A stretch of 64,000 nt of DNA, taken from contig NC_080583.1 in assembly GCF_029962835.1 (NCBI RefSeq), positions 53,485,658 through 53,549,657 on the forward strand, read 5' to 3'. Under the pieces are notes generated by a model, which was not told the origin of the DNA, ran no database searches, and worked only from the letters and a program-made list of their open reading frames with translations. Shown here in pieces: positions 35,151-47,253 of the stretch. Numbering within the stretch: the stretch's first letter is position 1; every line of letters starts with the position of its first letter. This DNA comes from Magnolia sinica (Eukaryota > Streptophyta > Magnoliopsida > Magnoliales > Magnoliaceae). The position numbers and the translations under genes are program-made.

Positions 35151-37273
35151 CTATGTGATAAGGCCCATTGTGATACATTTGAGGGTCAGGCAATGGAGCC
35201 CATTGTGATGTATGTTAGGCCCATGTGAAAGGCTCATCGTGATGTGTATTAAGCTCTTGATTGAGCCACACGGTGTTGTATATTAGGCTCTTTGTGGGGC
35301 CATGGGTCCACTATATGTTAGGATCCATGAGGGCCATCCCTTGGGGGCAATGTTAGTTAAATGTCCACATTGTCGAGGTCGATTGTCGATGCCGGTTGCT
35401 GATACCGATTATGAGTATGTGACAGCATAGCATCATGATACATGCCCATACGCATCATCTGCATGTTTGTTATGAGATGTGGTTGATCATTGCATATGTC
35501 ATTGAACATGTTGTTATGAGACTCCCTGATAGGCGGAGGTTATCTCACATGAGCACGCGGTGTGCGCAGGATTGATGCGTGACTGGATTGTATGACTCAT
35601 GCATCTCGCATTATGATTACTGTACGCCCTAGCAACATCAGGGTCATAGCCTCCACAGGCATATCGTGGATGGTCAAATGGGACACCGAAAATGTTTTGT
35701 TCTATCATACGGGCGCCATAAATGTCCCTGGGTGAAAATCCCTAAACCTCCGTGGCCAAGAGACGCCCCAACATCGAGACCGAGTGGATACATGAGTGCC
35801 CGAGTGCCGAATACCAGGAGGCCGCGTCTCCCACTGTGTCATGATCGGTTGAGAGGGGGTGTAGCCTTACCCGCCCGAGGGTAGGGGGCAATACTAGGCT
35901 GAGTTTGACCAGCTCGTGAATGGGTCCGCTATCGACATGCCAGATAGGTATTGGCAGACTATTGGTCAGGCGGATAGTGAGGTTTCTTACGCTCACTTGG
36001 ACTGTGCGGCTAGGAGAGCGACAGTGCCATTTGGAGTGTACTAAACCCCGGTGATGATCCCAGAGATGAACCGTACTGATATGTGAATTTAGTGGGCAGG
36101 AGTTGCATACTCATTCATGCATTCATTCATTCACTATCTACTCGGGTTGGTGGTACGCAACTAGTTGTTACATGTGCCCTCGCAATGGCCAGGATTTCGG
36201 TTGGGGCGCGCGACTAACCTGAGATCAGGAGTCTACCACATTGAGTCTGACTATCCAAATTTAGGTATGGGACTGGTTTGGATAGAAGTCTCTTGTGATG
36301 GACCCCATAGCCTGCGATACTACGTACTACCATCCCGACTTCACACTCCAGCATGGTCATTCCATCCGCACCGCATATTGCATTACATCCGCGACATACG
36401 ACATCTTGGGTTACTCTGCTTCTGCATTTATATGGTCTAGATATGGCTGACGTATTTGTGAACACATAAGGAATTATATACCCCATTGCATTCTCGGCAT
36501 TTGATATTTGGCTCTTTATGACTCCTCGTTTGCGTAGCTGTTATATCTTGCGTATTCTGATATTGATTGGCTCATAGACTCGTTCATATTTCCGCTTACT
36601 CTGTTATAGTATGATCTATGATCTTGTGAGTATTTTTTTGTTTACTTCGATAATTCCTGCTCTTGTCAGTATTTCTGCTTACTCAGATAATTCATGATCT
36701 TGCTAGTATCTTTGCTTATTCCGATATTGTACGATTTATGGATTACCAGTACTTCCAGTTTGTATAATAATGACATTGTATTGAATACTTGGCACTTACC
36801 TTGTGCACACACTTACACCACCCTCTAAGCTTTCTATAAGCTTATGCACGATAGATGCGTGCAGGTGTTTTTTTGGTTGCAGCAGCGTTAAGCTTGGAGC
36901 GTGCAGTTGTATTTTGGAGCTTTGATTTCAATATATGTATTTTCTCTTTCAGCATTGTAATCAAATGATTATATTAGTGGATATGTGATGATGATGTTGC
37001 CTTTGTGAATTGGGTAATCTTGTGGTTATGCTTATTATAAGTTAAATGTACAAAAAAAATCCTCCTTGTAGGATCCCAGGATCGGAATCTGGCGTATGGA
37101 CGCTAGGACCCGAGAATGGGGTACTACGGAGGCTGTCGGCACCGGATTCGGTGATCGGGATTCCTGCGAATCCGATTTCTGTGTTTGGGGCGTGACAGTT
37201 TATAAATTTTGAAATCTCATTGATACGAGGTTTAAATGGTAACACCCACGTGCTAGAAGTGCGGGGTGTTACA

Positions 37274-37278
37274 GTAAC
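37274..37278. repeat. Target site duplication GTAAC, right
   Basis: Matches 1510-1514 and directly follows the terminal CA of the gypsy 5' LTR. Confidence 0.88.
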
Positions 37279-37808
37279 TTTTATAGGTTAATTGGGAGCA
37301 CTTCAATAGGTGAAGTGGTAGCGGCCGTTACGGACTCCACATCTACAAATATGTGGCATGCTTGCCTGGGTCACATGAGTGAGTGGGGCATGAAGTTACT
37401 TTCTGATTGTTGTTTAATTCCAATTTTTAAGAATTCAGATTTAAATATATGCGAGAATTGTATATATGGTAAACAATCTAGGCAATCCTTTAAGACTGGT
37501 AAATATGTATGTAAGGGAGTACTTGATTATGTGCACTCTGACGTATAAGGACTATCTCCTGTGGTTTCTGTTGAGGGTCATCATGTTTGTCATATTCATT
37601 GACGACTACTCTCAGAAAGTTTGGGTTTATTCCATGAAACATAAATCCAAAGTTTTCACCAAATTCAAACAATGGAAGGCCATGGTGGAAAAATATTTAG
37701 GGCGAAAAATAAAAGTTTGAAGGACTAATAATGGTGGTGAATTTACTTACACTGACTTTAATGAATATTGCAAAGATGAAAGGATCATTAGGCATAACGC
37801 AGTTCGCC
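37279..37808 (+). pseudogene. pol: Ty1/copia GAG-pre-integrase and integrase, right piece of the split element
   Basis: Continues the frame of 1435-1514. GAG-pre-integrase zinc finger: MWHACLGHMSEWGMKLL and CENCIYGKQ. Integrase core: LDYVHSDV (first D), then, after a frameshift near 37545, FIDDYSQKVWVYSMKHKS and RTNNGGEFTYTDF, where the usual second catalytic D is N. A stop precedes that motif at about 37720. The sequence ends at RHNAVR, just before the conserved TPQQNG stretch, where repeat E starts. RT and RNase H are not in the window. It is a decayed relic and the oldest layer of the left half. Confidence 0.9.
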
Positions 37809-40622
37809 TGTAATACCTCAAACTTTTCAATACCCAAGTATTGAAAGTTTTCGAGTATTACCATGAAATCTAACTTAGTATATACATGTGTACGTTACAC
37901 ATTTAACTATCCTAACCTTACGCCTATTCTCCAACATGAATTTGACCATTGGGAATGATCTTCATTCATGGATCAAGCCATCCGACCATTGATTTTAAGA
38001 TAAGACCATCGTATATTTAAGTATCCTCACCTGTTCATCATAACCAACTGCTTAGTCAAATATGCACTGATAGATAGAGACATCTGACCGTCCACTTTGA
38101 TTTTGGACCTCCCAATCATAGTAAACTAGCTACTTGATCTCTACATCTGTTCGTACACATATTAAGTTGAGATTCTGATCCATTCATCTTGTTCATCACC
38201 TATGAATATACTTGACCCACCATCAGGACTATAATTCGAAGAACTTACACATGTGAACAAGTCACTTAAATCCAACGGTATACATGTTCTACCTCTTGAT
38301 CACTCTAAAAACCTACTTGTGTTCATTCATTTACAAAACCGATCATACAACCACTTACATACATGATCAGAGTACTAATCATCAAGTTTTTCTATTTTTA
38401 ACATATCATCTGACCATCCATTATGTTGGTTGATATATCTACATTCCCTTAATTAATTTGGTGAATAATTATTTTTTCATAATGATTTAGATATAAGTTC
38501 TTTTGTAAGAATTACTTAGGAACGTGCCTATAATCATATAGAACTATTAAATTTCCTAAAACTATCATATCAGAAATAATTAAGAAAATGTCATCAACAG
38601 AGACCCTTAAATTCTAGATCACATGGTTCTTACGATCCGTTTGATGCGAAATTTTATATCATGCCTATGTATCATAAATTAAACATACTTGTCAAATTTC
38701 AAGCCTTAGATCATTATAAAAGTAACCCAATTGATAAATTAGCCCCTTAACCATTGATTTTACTTTCTATCGAGTGAAGAAACTCTATGGGTAGTTGTAG
38801 TAGGATATTTTCCTTCATATGAACGACTTGGATTGCCCATCATATGAACCAAGTGTGAAATATGAAGACATCACTTTGTAAGCTTTTCCTTATGTGCGAA
38901 GTTATCATTTTCGAGGCTTACCAACTCCTTATAAATCTAGATCTTCCGATTTAATCACTTCCTGTCGTCTATCGCAACTCAAATTTGGACCAAACTTTAG
39001 TCTCATATGACTACGAGATTATACTAAATTTAAACCCCAATTTATGATCCTACACTGTTGAATGTTGAAGTTAGTTCCTTCTTTTTGGTGCATAAGGTGA
39101 AATTTTAGATCAAGGCCTTTTCCACCGTTAATCAACCACCAACTTTTGTTTAACCGTTTTCCTATCCTAACTACATATTTCTCCCAAAATTGGGCCCTGA
39201 TCATTAAGGTTGGACCCTTAATTAAGATTAAGTTTGTTTTTGAATCTGTTAGGATAATTTTCAAGATAGATCAATCTAAATTTCAGATTACAAAGAAAAT
39301 CATAAACCTTGGCCCTATTCGACGACTCCGACACACTGGACGAATTTGATTTAAAGAAAGATTGCTAGAAAAGGTTAAATTGGAGAAACCCAATCCAAGT
39401 AGGATGTGAAACACACTACCTCTGACACGCCCACTCCTTTATAAAGGAGTGTGTGTTCCCCTCTCCACTCACACACCCAATCTCTCAACGCCCAGGGAGA
39501 GAAAGAAAAAGGAAAAGAGAAAGCCTGGACGCCATCATCATTTTCCTTCTCCACACATGTGGTGTCTCCCTCTTGTTCAAGCGATGTTGTGATTCATGTA
39601 AAAGCTTTCCTACATCGAGATCTATCTAAGAATTAGATCTAAATCTAAGGTGAGGGATTCCATTAAAGTTTACACTAATTTGAGTTGATATGATTTATCT
39701 TTTTTTTGCATACTTTCATATTCTTGTGATTTTTCATGTAATTGATTGATTTACCACTATCAATTATTTATCCTTTTGGTAATTATGGTAAATGTATGAT
39801 TTTAATTATGTGTGATCTTTATGAATTTATATGGGGTGATGGATACAAGCCTTTGCCTTTTGTCAATTTTGAGAGCGACGCGTACTTCCACTTTATATTA
39901 AGTTGGCCTTTTACTCCTCTCCCTTTCTTCTTGTTGAGTTCGCCTATTTGCTACTTTCTTTTTTATTGAGATACATTAATGCTACTTTTCTCCTTTATTA
40001 GGTTAGTCTTGTGTTGCCTCCCTTTATGGCTTGGGCATGTGTCTTGGAATTGCAAAACTCTCATGGTTCAATTTATTTCCCCTTTGGTGCAAGTGATGTG
40101 TTAGAAGTCTTACAACTAGTGATTCAAATATTTTATTATTGACAGAATGCTCTCTGGGCAGTGACCCTCTTAGTCGACGTGTAATTCCATTGATTTTGGA
40201 TAGTGGTGCACAAATCAATGTAAGTAATCTACAATTCGTGTTACATCACTTCCGGGATTGGATGTCGCAAATAGTCGCTCTATGAACAAATCGTGTCATG
40301 TAATTTATTCGATCTGTGTGTTGTGCCATCTTGAGGTGTTCACATAAATCCACAGTAGGTTGGATATGCCGATGAATCTCCGCAGTTATGGGATGCGTGG
40401 CAAGCCGGGTTTTCTATAAATTACATTCCACATTGTTATGATCAGTACGTATGATGAACCACATATACTTTGTTATGCATGCATTCATATATATTGGTTG
40501 CGCATGCCGATACCACTTGTAGTGGTGGAGTATGAGACGTATTGAAACCCTTACATTACTCTTATAAATCTCTTGAATTATTATTAATCTTAAAGGATAA
40601 CCATCACTATGAGTAGGTCATT
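37809..40622. mobile_element. LTR-like repeat E, copy 1 (right end lost)
   Basis: Starts TGTAATACCTCAAAC within copia integrase and is colinear with copy 2 (47329-48457 plus 52385-about 53300). Compared with copy 2 it has about 0.8 kb more (39067-39861). That extra part contains a TATA-like box, TTTATAAAGG (39438-39447), followed by a CT/AC-rich leader. It is cut at 40622 by repeat copy C. The last roughly 400 bp of the unit are not found after C. ORFs inside are short and unconvincing. Confidence 0.75.
39438..39447 (+). promoter_or_regulatory. TATA-like box in repeat E copy 1
   Basis: TTTATAAAGG, followed about 20 bp downstream by a CCCTCTCCACTCACAC leader-like tract and a purine-rich stretch. 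It resembles a plant LTR core promoter. The segment is absent from copy 2. Confidence 0.35.
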
Positions 40623-42599
40623 TGTCGCGTCCCAAAATTGGAAACCGGGCTCATAAAATTACCGATCGCCAAATCTAGTGCCGACAGCCTCCGTAGTACC
40701 TCATTCTCGGCTAGTGCGCATGCACCAGATTCTGATCCTAGGATCCTAGAAGGAGGATTTTTCAATATACATTTATCTCATAAGAAGCATAACCACAAGT
40801 ATACCCAAATCACAAGAACAACATCATCATCATATATCCACTAATATAAAAATTTGAATACAGTGCTGAAAGGAAATACATATGTCAAAGTCAAAGCTCC
40901 AGAAGTTAGCTACATGCTCCAAGCTCCATGCTGCTACAACCTAACATCACCTGTATGCATCTATCGTGTATAAGCTTATAGAAAGCTTAGAAGGTGGTGT
41001 AAGTGTGTGCACAAGGTAAGTGCCAAGTATTCAATATAATGCCATAATCATATAACATCAAAAACACTGGTAAGATCATGAATCATATGATATCAGAGGA
41101 AATGGAAATACTAACAAGTCCATGAGTCAAACAATATCAAAGTATGCAATATAGATCAGCTATGCAAATGAGGAGTCATAAAGAGCCAAATATCAGATGT
41201 CGAGGATGTAAGGTAATATACAATTCTTTATGAGTTCACAAATACCGTCAATCATATCTATACCATATAAATGTAGAAACACAATAACCCAAAATGCCAT
41301 ATGCTGTGGATGTAATACAATATGTGATGCGAATGGAATGACCATGCTAGAGTGTGAAGTCGGGATGATAGTACGTAGTATCGTAGGCTATGGGGTCCAT
41401 CACAAGGGACTTCTATCTAAACCAGTCTCATACCTAATTTGGATAGTCAGACTCGATGTAATAAACTCCTGATCTCAGGTTAGTCACAAGCCCCAACCGA
41501 AATCGTGGCCATTGCGGAGCTACACGTAACAAATAGTTATGCACCACCACCCCAAGTGAATAGTGAATGAATGAATGAATGAATGAGTATGCAACTCCTG
41601 CTCAATAAGTCCACATATCAGTACTGTTCATCTCTGGGATCATCACCGGGGTCTAGTACACTCTACACCGGCTTGCCACCCCATTAAGAGCACAACTGGG
41701 TAAAAGGAAGAGACCTCACTATCCGCCTGGCCACTAGTCAGCCAATATCTACTCGGCACGTCGATAAAAAACCATTTATGAGCTGGTCAAACTCAGCCTA
41801 GCTATGCCTACTCCCTCAGGCCGGTAAGGCCCACACCCCATCCCAACCGACCACGACATAGTGGGAGACGCGGCCTACAGGTATATGACCCTCATGAGCT
41901 CATATATATCCACTCGGTCTCGACATTGGGGCTTCCTCTGGTACCAAGAGGGTTTAGGAATTTTCACCCATGGCTATTTATGGCAGCCCGATGCTCGAAC
42001 CAAACATTTTTAGTGTCCCATCTGGCCATCCACGATATGCCTGTGGAGGCCATGGCCCTGATGTCGCTAGGGTGTACAGTAATCACAACACACAATGCAA
42101 GATGCATGAGTCATATAATCCAATTATGCATCAATCCTGTGCATACTGTGCGCTTAGTGAGATAACCTCCGCCTATAAGGGAGTCTCATAACAACCTGCC
42201 TAATACATATGTAATGGCCAACCACATCTCATAACAAACATGCAGATGATGCATATGGGCATGTATCATAATGCTATGTTGTCATATACCCATAATCGAT
42301 ATCAATAATCGACCTTGACAATGTGGACATTCAACCAATATTGCCCCAAGGAATGGCCCACATAGAGCCTAACATATAGTGGACCCATGGCTTCGCACAA
42401 GGGCCTAATATACAACACCATGGGCCTTACTCAAGAGCTCAATACACATCATGATGGGCCTCTCACATGGGTCTAAGAAACATCACAATGGGCTCCATTG
42501 CTTGACCCTCAAATGCATCACAATAGGCCTCAAACATTGGTTGAATACACATCACAATGGGCCTCAAATACGGATCGCATATACATCACATCAGGCTTC

Positions 42600-43195
42600 G
42601 ACAATTGGAATTAGCCTCGACATACGGAATCGGCCTCGACAATCGAAATCGGCCTCGACAAATGGAATCGGCCTCGACAATCAGAATCGACGATCAGAAT
42701 CGACAATCGGAATCGGCCTCGACTAATGGAATCAGCCTCGTCAATTGGAGTCGACCTCAACAATCGGAATTGACAATTGAAATCAGTCTCGACAATCGGC
42801 TTCAACAAATGGAATCGACCTCGTCAATTGGACAATCGGCCTCGACAATCGGCCTCGACATTCAAAATCGGCCTCATCGATCGGACTCGGCCTCGACAAT
42901 CGGCCTCAACTAACGGAATCGACCTCGTCAATCGAACTCGGCCTCGACAATTGGAATAGGCTTCGACATACGGAATCAGCCTCGTCGATCGGACTCCACC
43001 TCGACAATTCGAATCAGCCTCGACAAATGGAATCGACCTCATTAATCGGACTCAGCCTCGACAATCGAAATCGTTCTGGACAATCGGCCTCGTCGATCAG
43101 ACTCGGCCTCGACAATCAGCCTTGACATACGGAATCGGCCTCATCGATTGGACTCGGCCTCGACAATCGACCTCGACATTGATCGATGAGAATGG
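42600..43195. repeat. CAATCGGCCTCGA minisatellite in copy C
   Basis: Tandem variants of CGGCCTCGACAATCGGAATC, the inverse complement of the copy A type. It is more diverged and shows no clear 140-bp higher-order period. Confidence 0.85.
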
Positions 43196-44279
43196 GACTA
43201 ATAAAGCCTAAGGGAAGGTCATAATGTGGACATTCAACCATCATTGCCCATCAATGTGGACATTTAATCAACATTGCTCCCAAGGAGTGGCCCACATAGA
43301 GCCAAACGTATAGTCGGCTCATGGCCCCACACAAGGGCCTGATATACTTCACTATGGGCCTTACTCAAGGGTCTCATACATCAAATGGGCCACATCACAT
43401 GACCCGAAGATACATCTCAATGGGCCCCATCATATGGGCTATAAACACATCACATCAGGACTTACCCATGAGCCTCAAATACATCACAATGGGCCACAAC
43501 CCATGGGCTTCAAATACACAATAGGTGGGCCCTACACATGGGCCTCATACACTTCGAGTGGGCTGTATCAATGGGCCGCACTAATAGGCCTCATAGATGG
43601 GCTACAAAAATATCAAGGTGGGCCTCACAAATGGGCCACAAGTATATCAAAGTGGGCCTCTCGAATGGGCCACAAAATACATCAAAGTGGGCCTGATGGA
43701 TGGGCCACAAACACATCAAAGGTGGGCCTCATGTATAGTCCATAAACACATCAAAGGTGGGTTTCCACCGTCTAGTTCATAGGGAAGGTGCGTATACAAC
43801 ACATCTACAAGGTAGGGCCCATCATAACGTTATTTTCTATCCAACCTGCTCATACGGTCACAAAGACCTGAATCCAGAGGAAAAACAAGTACTGTATTGT
43901 CCAGAGCTTCTATTCTCTTAAAAGAATTTCAACGGTGGACGCTCAATCTCTACTGTTTCTGCAATGTGGTCCACTTGATAACTAGATCTATTTGATTTTT
44001 TTATTCTCAAGCATGGAGACAGACTCACCAAATGGATAGAAGGTAGGGATACATCACATGCATCATGGTGGGGCCAATCGTCAATGGATGGACGGTAGGG
44101 ATACAGCACATGCATCATGGTGGGACTGTGCATGGCTTACATCACAGTGGACTCCACCCTCAAAATGGATGGACGACATGGATGTTAGGCTTGCTGCACC
44201 GTCCAGTAACTGGACGGTACTGGACGGTGTAGATATATACATCATGGTGAAGTCCACGTAGTGGCCCACCAATATGTTC

Positions 44280-44880
44280 TTAATAATATAAGTATATTAT
44301 ATAATATAATATTATTTATTATGTATATGTGTGCAGGTGGCAGCACTGCCCATACTCACCATCCAGATTCATCTAGACGGTGTAGATCCCATGTTTAAAG
44401 GTGGGTCCCATGTAGGAGTGCCCACCCATTTTAATATTATCAATATATATTATATATTATATATTATAATATCATATTATATATATATATATATATATAT
44501 ATGATTCGGTGGTAGGAGGCTGCCCATTTTCACCATCCAAATCCATCTGGACGATGTGGATGCCAAGATAAAGGTGGGTCCCACGTAGCAGTGGCCCACC
44601 ACAACATATATTACATAATATAATATAATATAACGTAATATCATATATTATAATATAACATGATGTATAAAAAAAAGGCCACCGTCCAGAGACCCCTGGA
44701 TGCTCTGGACAGTGCTGATTTAACGTACGAGATCATGGTGGGTCCACACGTGTGGCCCACCTCTCATACACATATGCTATATAATATATTATATTAATAT
44801 ATATATGCTATATAATATATTATATTAATATATATATATATATATATATTATTAATACATATTATACTATCTCTCTATTT
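44280..44880. repeat. AT-rich palindromic tracts between GTGGGCCCACC units
   Basis: Runs of TATAATATAATATTA, ATATTATATATTATA and (AT)n at 44283-44330, 44440-44505, 44610-44665 and 44780-44860 separate units that read GTGGGTCCCACGTAG. Shorter versions occur in A (33484-33522) and B (49425-49445, 49655-49695) at comparable positions. Confidence 0.75.
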
Positions 44881-45141
44881 TTTCAGTTAGCTGGTTAGTC
44901 CACTCCAGCATCAGATCACACTACACTGTTAGCCACACCCCACTGCCTCCACTGTCTATATGGATTTAACACAGGCATCATGGTGGGTCCCACATGGACA
45001 TGTCCCACTTGATTTGGATCGCTCTAATATTTGTGTTTTTCCTTTCCGTCCAGGCCCGATAACGGGCTTAACGGTGTAGATCTAACACATCCATTAGGTG
45101 GGTCCCACAAAGGTGGATGACATGGATAAGATACCAATCTA

Positions 45142-45774
45142 TAGAGGTGTACACGAACTGAGCTAGCTTGGTTAGCTCGCTCAACTCGACTCGAAAAAGC
45201 TCGATTCAACTCATTTTGAAGCTGAGTTCAAGTCAAGCCGAGTCAAGTTGATTTTTTGAGCTCGAAAATGATTTCGAACCGAGTTTGAGCTGGCCCCAGC
45301 TCAACTCGACTCAGATTGAACCCAGGTCGAATCGAACTCGGATCGAACTAGTTCGGTGACTCGGTTACTTGGATATAGACGTTGCTTACCAAGTGTTTGA
45401 TGAAATGACCCAACGAAGTGTGTCTAGTGGCAAGGAAGGTATGTTTATGAAACCAATATCCTTTTTTTCTTGATTTTTATGTTGCTTAGAAGGTGTTTGA
45501 TAAAATATGTGTAAAAACCATTGTTGTTATCTTCAATACAGTGAGATTTTGAAGGTGCAGTCCAGGTGTTTGTGAAAATGTTGCACAAGTGAACTCGACT
45601 CAATCTTGGATCGAACTCAACTTGAACTGGCCCGAGCTGCTGACCGAACTAAGCCAAGCTAGCCAGTCAAGCTCGAGGACCGAGCCGAGCCCAGTTCAAG
45701 CTGAGGTCAGCTAGTGGCCGAGTCGAGTTAAGCTGAGGCCAGCTCGACTTAGTTCAACTCAATGTACACTCCTA
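45142..45774. mobile_element. hAT-type MITE, copy 1 (633 bp)
   Basis: Ends TAGAGGTGTACACGA (left) and TGTACACTCCTA (right), a short imperfect terminal inverted repeat. It is flanked by a perfect 8-bp duplication, CCAATCTA (45134-45141 and 45775-45782). The 8-bp length and TAGRGGTGTAC terminus fit non-autonomous hAT elements. Subterminal regions are packed with AGCTCGACTCGA-like motifs. No transposase ORF is present. The middle (45380-45550) is AT-rich with TGTTTGATGAAAT repeated. Confidence 0.88.
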
Positions 45775-45782
45775 CCAATCTA

Positions 45783-46340
45783 TGCCATGAACCACACATG
45801 TGCATGCTCCGTGCTAGGCCGTGGCCGTAAATGTGGCGTGCCACGGCGCGATGCGGTGTGGTGTGCGAGTGTGTGTGTGCGTGTGCGCGTGCATGAGCAT
45901 GAGTATACTTCCAAGCTTAAAAGTTTTTTTTTTGCCCTTTTGAAATTCTAATTTGAAACGGTTAACTGTTTTGTATTTTTGAACAGAGCCAAAAAAATGA
46001 AAAGGTTTCTACTTCAAAAAACCCAACAACTATGTTTGTTGGCAGGGGTGCATACACACCCATTCGAGGCAACCTTTGAATCTATATAATGGACTTCTCT
46101 AGTTTCATATTTTGAATGAAATTTAATCTTTCAACTCTCTCTCTCTCTCTCTTACTTCAAATCTATGCAACGATTTCATTTGGTTCTGTCTTCGGGTTAG
46201 ACGTACAGTGACGGTTTGGGTCTTTGTACATCGAGTGCGCCGGTGTGAGAAGATAACATTCAAGGGTATCTTGGAAATTGATTGTCCAGTATTCCTATTG
46301 CACTATGGACATCGTCCAAAGGAGGATAAAACAATTTCAA
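45783..46340 (+). mobile_element. Ty1/copia LTR remnant (3' part)
   Basis: Contains a GC-rich GTGTGTGCGTGTGCGCGTGC tract, then TTTTGAAATTCTAATTTGAAACGG. A TATA box follows (TATATAATGG, 46083-46092), with a CT-rich leader and GGGTATCTTGGAAATTG further on. I recognise this order from plant copia LTRs, with U3-R-U5 reading on the plus strand. The 5' start is lost at the junction with copy C. No primer site could be assigned. Confidence 0.5.
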
Positions 46341-47203
46341 GCTGAAAGACTTTTTTTGCGCCTCAAATCAAAAAAGTTTCATAAATTCCTCCTTATTCAA
46401 ATTTCTAATTTTCTTTTAATTTTTTAATTTTGAGTTTCCATAATTATAGATTTATAGATCAAAAAATTCCTACATATATACCCTACCAATGTGAGATTTA
46501 AATCCCATTCGAATCATCCATCAGAAAATAAGAGAAAATGAGAGAGAGAGAGAGAGAGAAGATTGAGTCAGTGACTCACCGAGTTGTTGTGAGTTAAGAT
46601 GACTTATGTTGAGCCAAATTTTTGGACATGGGTTTAAAAGAAGAAAGAAGGAGAAAGAAAGAAAGACAAGGAGAGAGAGAAAAGAAGAACAACAAGAAGA
46701 GAGAAATAGTTGATTTGACTTAATCGAGTCAACTTGATGATTTAGGTTAAATCCAGGTTGATTCTGAATTCATCTAAGGGAAACTCCTTGAAGAACCAAG
46801 GACCATACTAGACATTGAATTCGGTAGCCGAGTTGTGCCTATTTAACATTGAGTCACGCTGAGTCACACTAAGTTGACTTGACTCAAGGTCAAAACTGAG
46901 TCTAGACTTGCTATTCTTGGAGAAGATGTTGAAACAACCTGAGTTTGATTTGGGTTAAGTTTGTTTGTATATAACGTCACCTACTCGCCACAAGTGCAAC
47001 CAAGTCACAATGAGTTGAGGTGAATCTATATTTTGTTCCCGTCATAAATGTGAGTGATTCATTGCATGAAGTTTCAATGATTACTTTCTGTCACCTAGTG
47101 TTAGAATCTCATATAAATTACGTCTTCCAAGTCTTTCATTACGTGATCTATCTCATATAAATTACATCTTCCAAGTCTTTCATTACGTGATCTTAGGTAA
47201 GGG

Positions 47204-47253
<50 letters not shown>

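Larger units (their letters stand above)
31140..37197. mobile_element. Giant solo LTR, copy A (6.06 kb)
   Basis: Begins TGTAAGACCCGTATC and ends GGGGCGTGACA. GTTTA flanks both sides (31135-31139, 37198-37202). TG...CA ends, a 5-bp duplication, absence of coding sequence and absence of any internal terminal repeat fit a solo LTR, or possibly a non-autonomous LTR-derived unit. Internal order: a conserved GC-rich start, a CT-rich leader (31500-31640, 31910-31960), arrays of GTGGGCCCACC units, a GACCGATT minisatellite (34500-35150), then a conserved right part (35400-37197). Copies B, C and D lie elsewhere in the window. Orientation is uncertain. Confidence 0.85.
1515..37273 (-). mobile_element. 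Ty3/gypsy element (Tekay/Del-like) with nested insertions
   Basis: One minus-strand LTR retrotransposon occupies this span. In element order it has: a 5' LTR (37273 to 23107), a tRNA-Met-like primer binding site (23104-23088), a leader, gag with a CCHC knuckle, an aspartic protease, RT, and RNase H up to 19633. Integrase and the LTR start are then lost, and a truncated 3' LTR runs from 5521 to 1515. GTAAC flanks both ends. Its own sequence is about 12.4 kb by subtraction; the remainder is the copia tandem at 5522-19632 and solo LTRs at 25057-28234 and 31140-37197. The two LTRs share the same internal order, including a 45-bp minisatellite. Lineage is inferred from the very long LTRs, Met primer site and Gag motif; no chromodomain can be checked because integrase is gone. 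Confidence 0.85.
23107..37273 (-). repeat. Gypsy 5' LTR, split by two solo LTR insertions
   Basis: On the minus strand it starts TGTAACACCCCGCAC (37273 leftward) and ends TGAGGCGTTACA (23107). Removing 25057-28234 and 31140-37197 and their duplications leaves about 4.92 kb, matching the 4.0 kb of 3' LTR plus its missing end. The part at 30328-31139 is present only here; it is non-coding, with scattered GTGGGGTCCACCGTGATG-like motifs. A 45-bp minisatellite lies at about 24540-24755. Confidence 0.85.
40623..45141. mobile_element. Giant solo-LTR family, copy C (inverted, right end lost)
   Basis: Starts TGTCGCGTCCC, the inverse of the GGGGCGTGACA end of A and B, and runs inversely colinear with A. 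It has the conserved right part (40623-42330), AGGCCCAT-type arrays (42350-42600, 43300-43760), the minisatellite (42600-43195) and GTGGGCCCACC arrays (43800-45110). The TGTAAGRCCCGTATC end is missing; sequence past the MITE at 45142-45774 is copia-like. It is inserted into E copy 1 (left flank TCATT). The exact right limit is uncertain, within about 45110-45790. ORFs such as 42557-42913 are translated minisatellite. Confidence 0.78.

Noticed and set aside
42557..42913. 118-residue ORF rich in R, N, S and I
   Set aside because: It is the CAATCGGCCTCGA minisatellite read in an open frame, with similar frames on both strands and no start context or family match.
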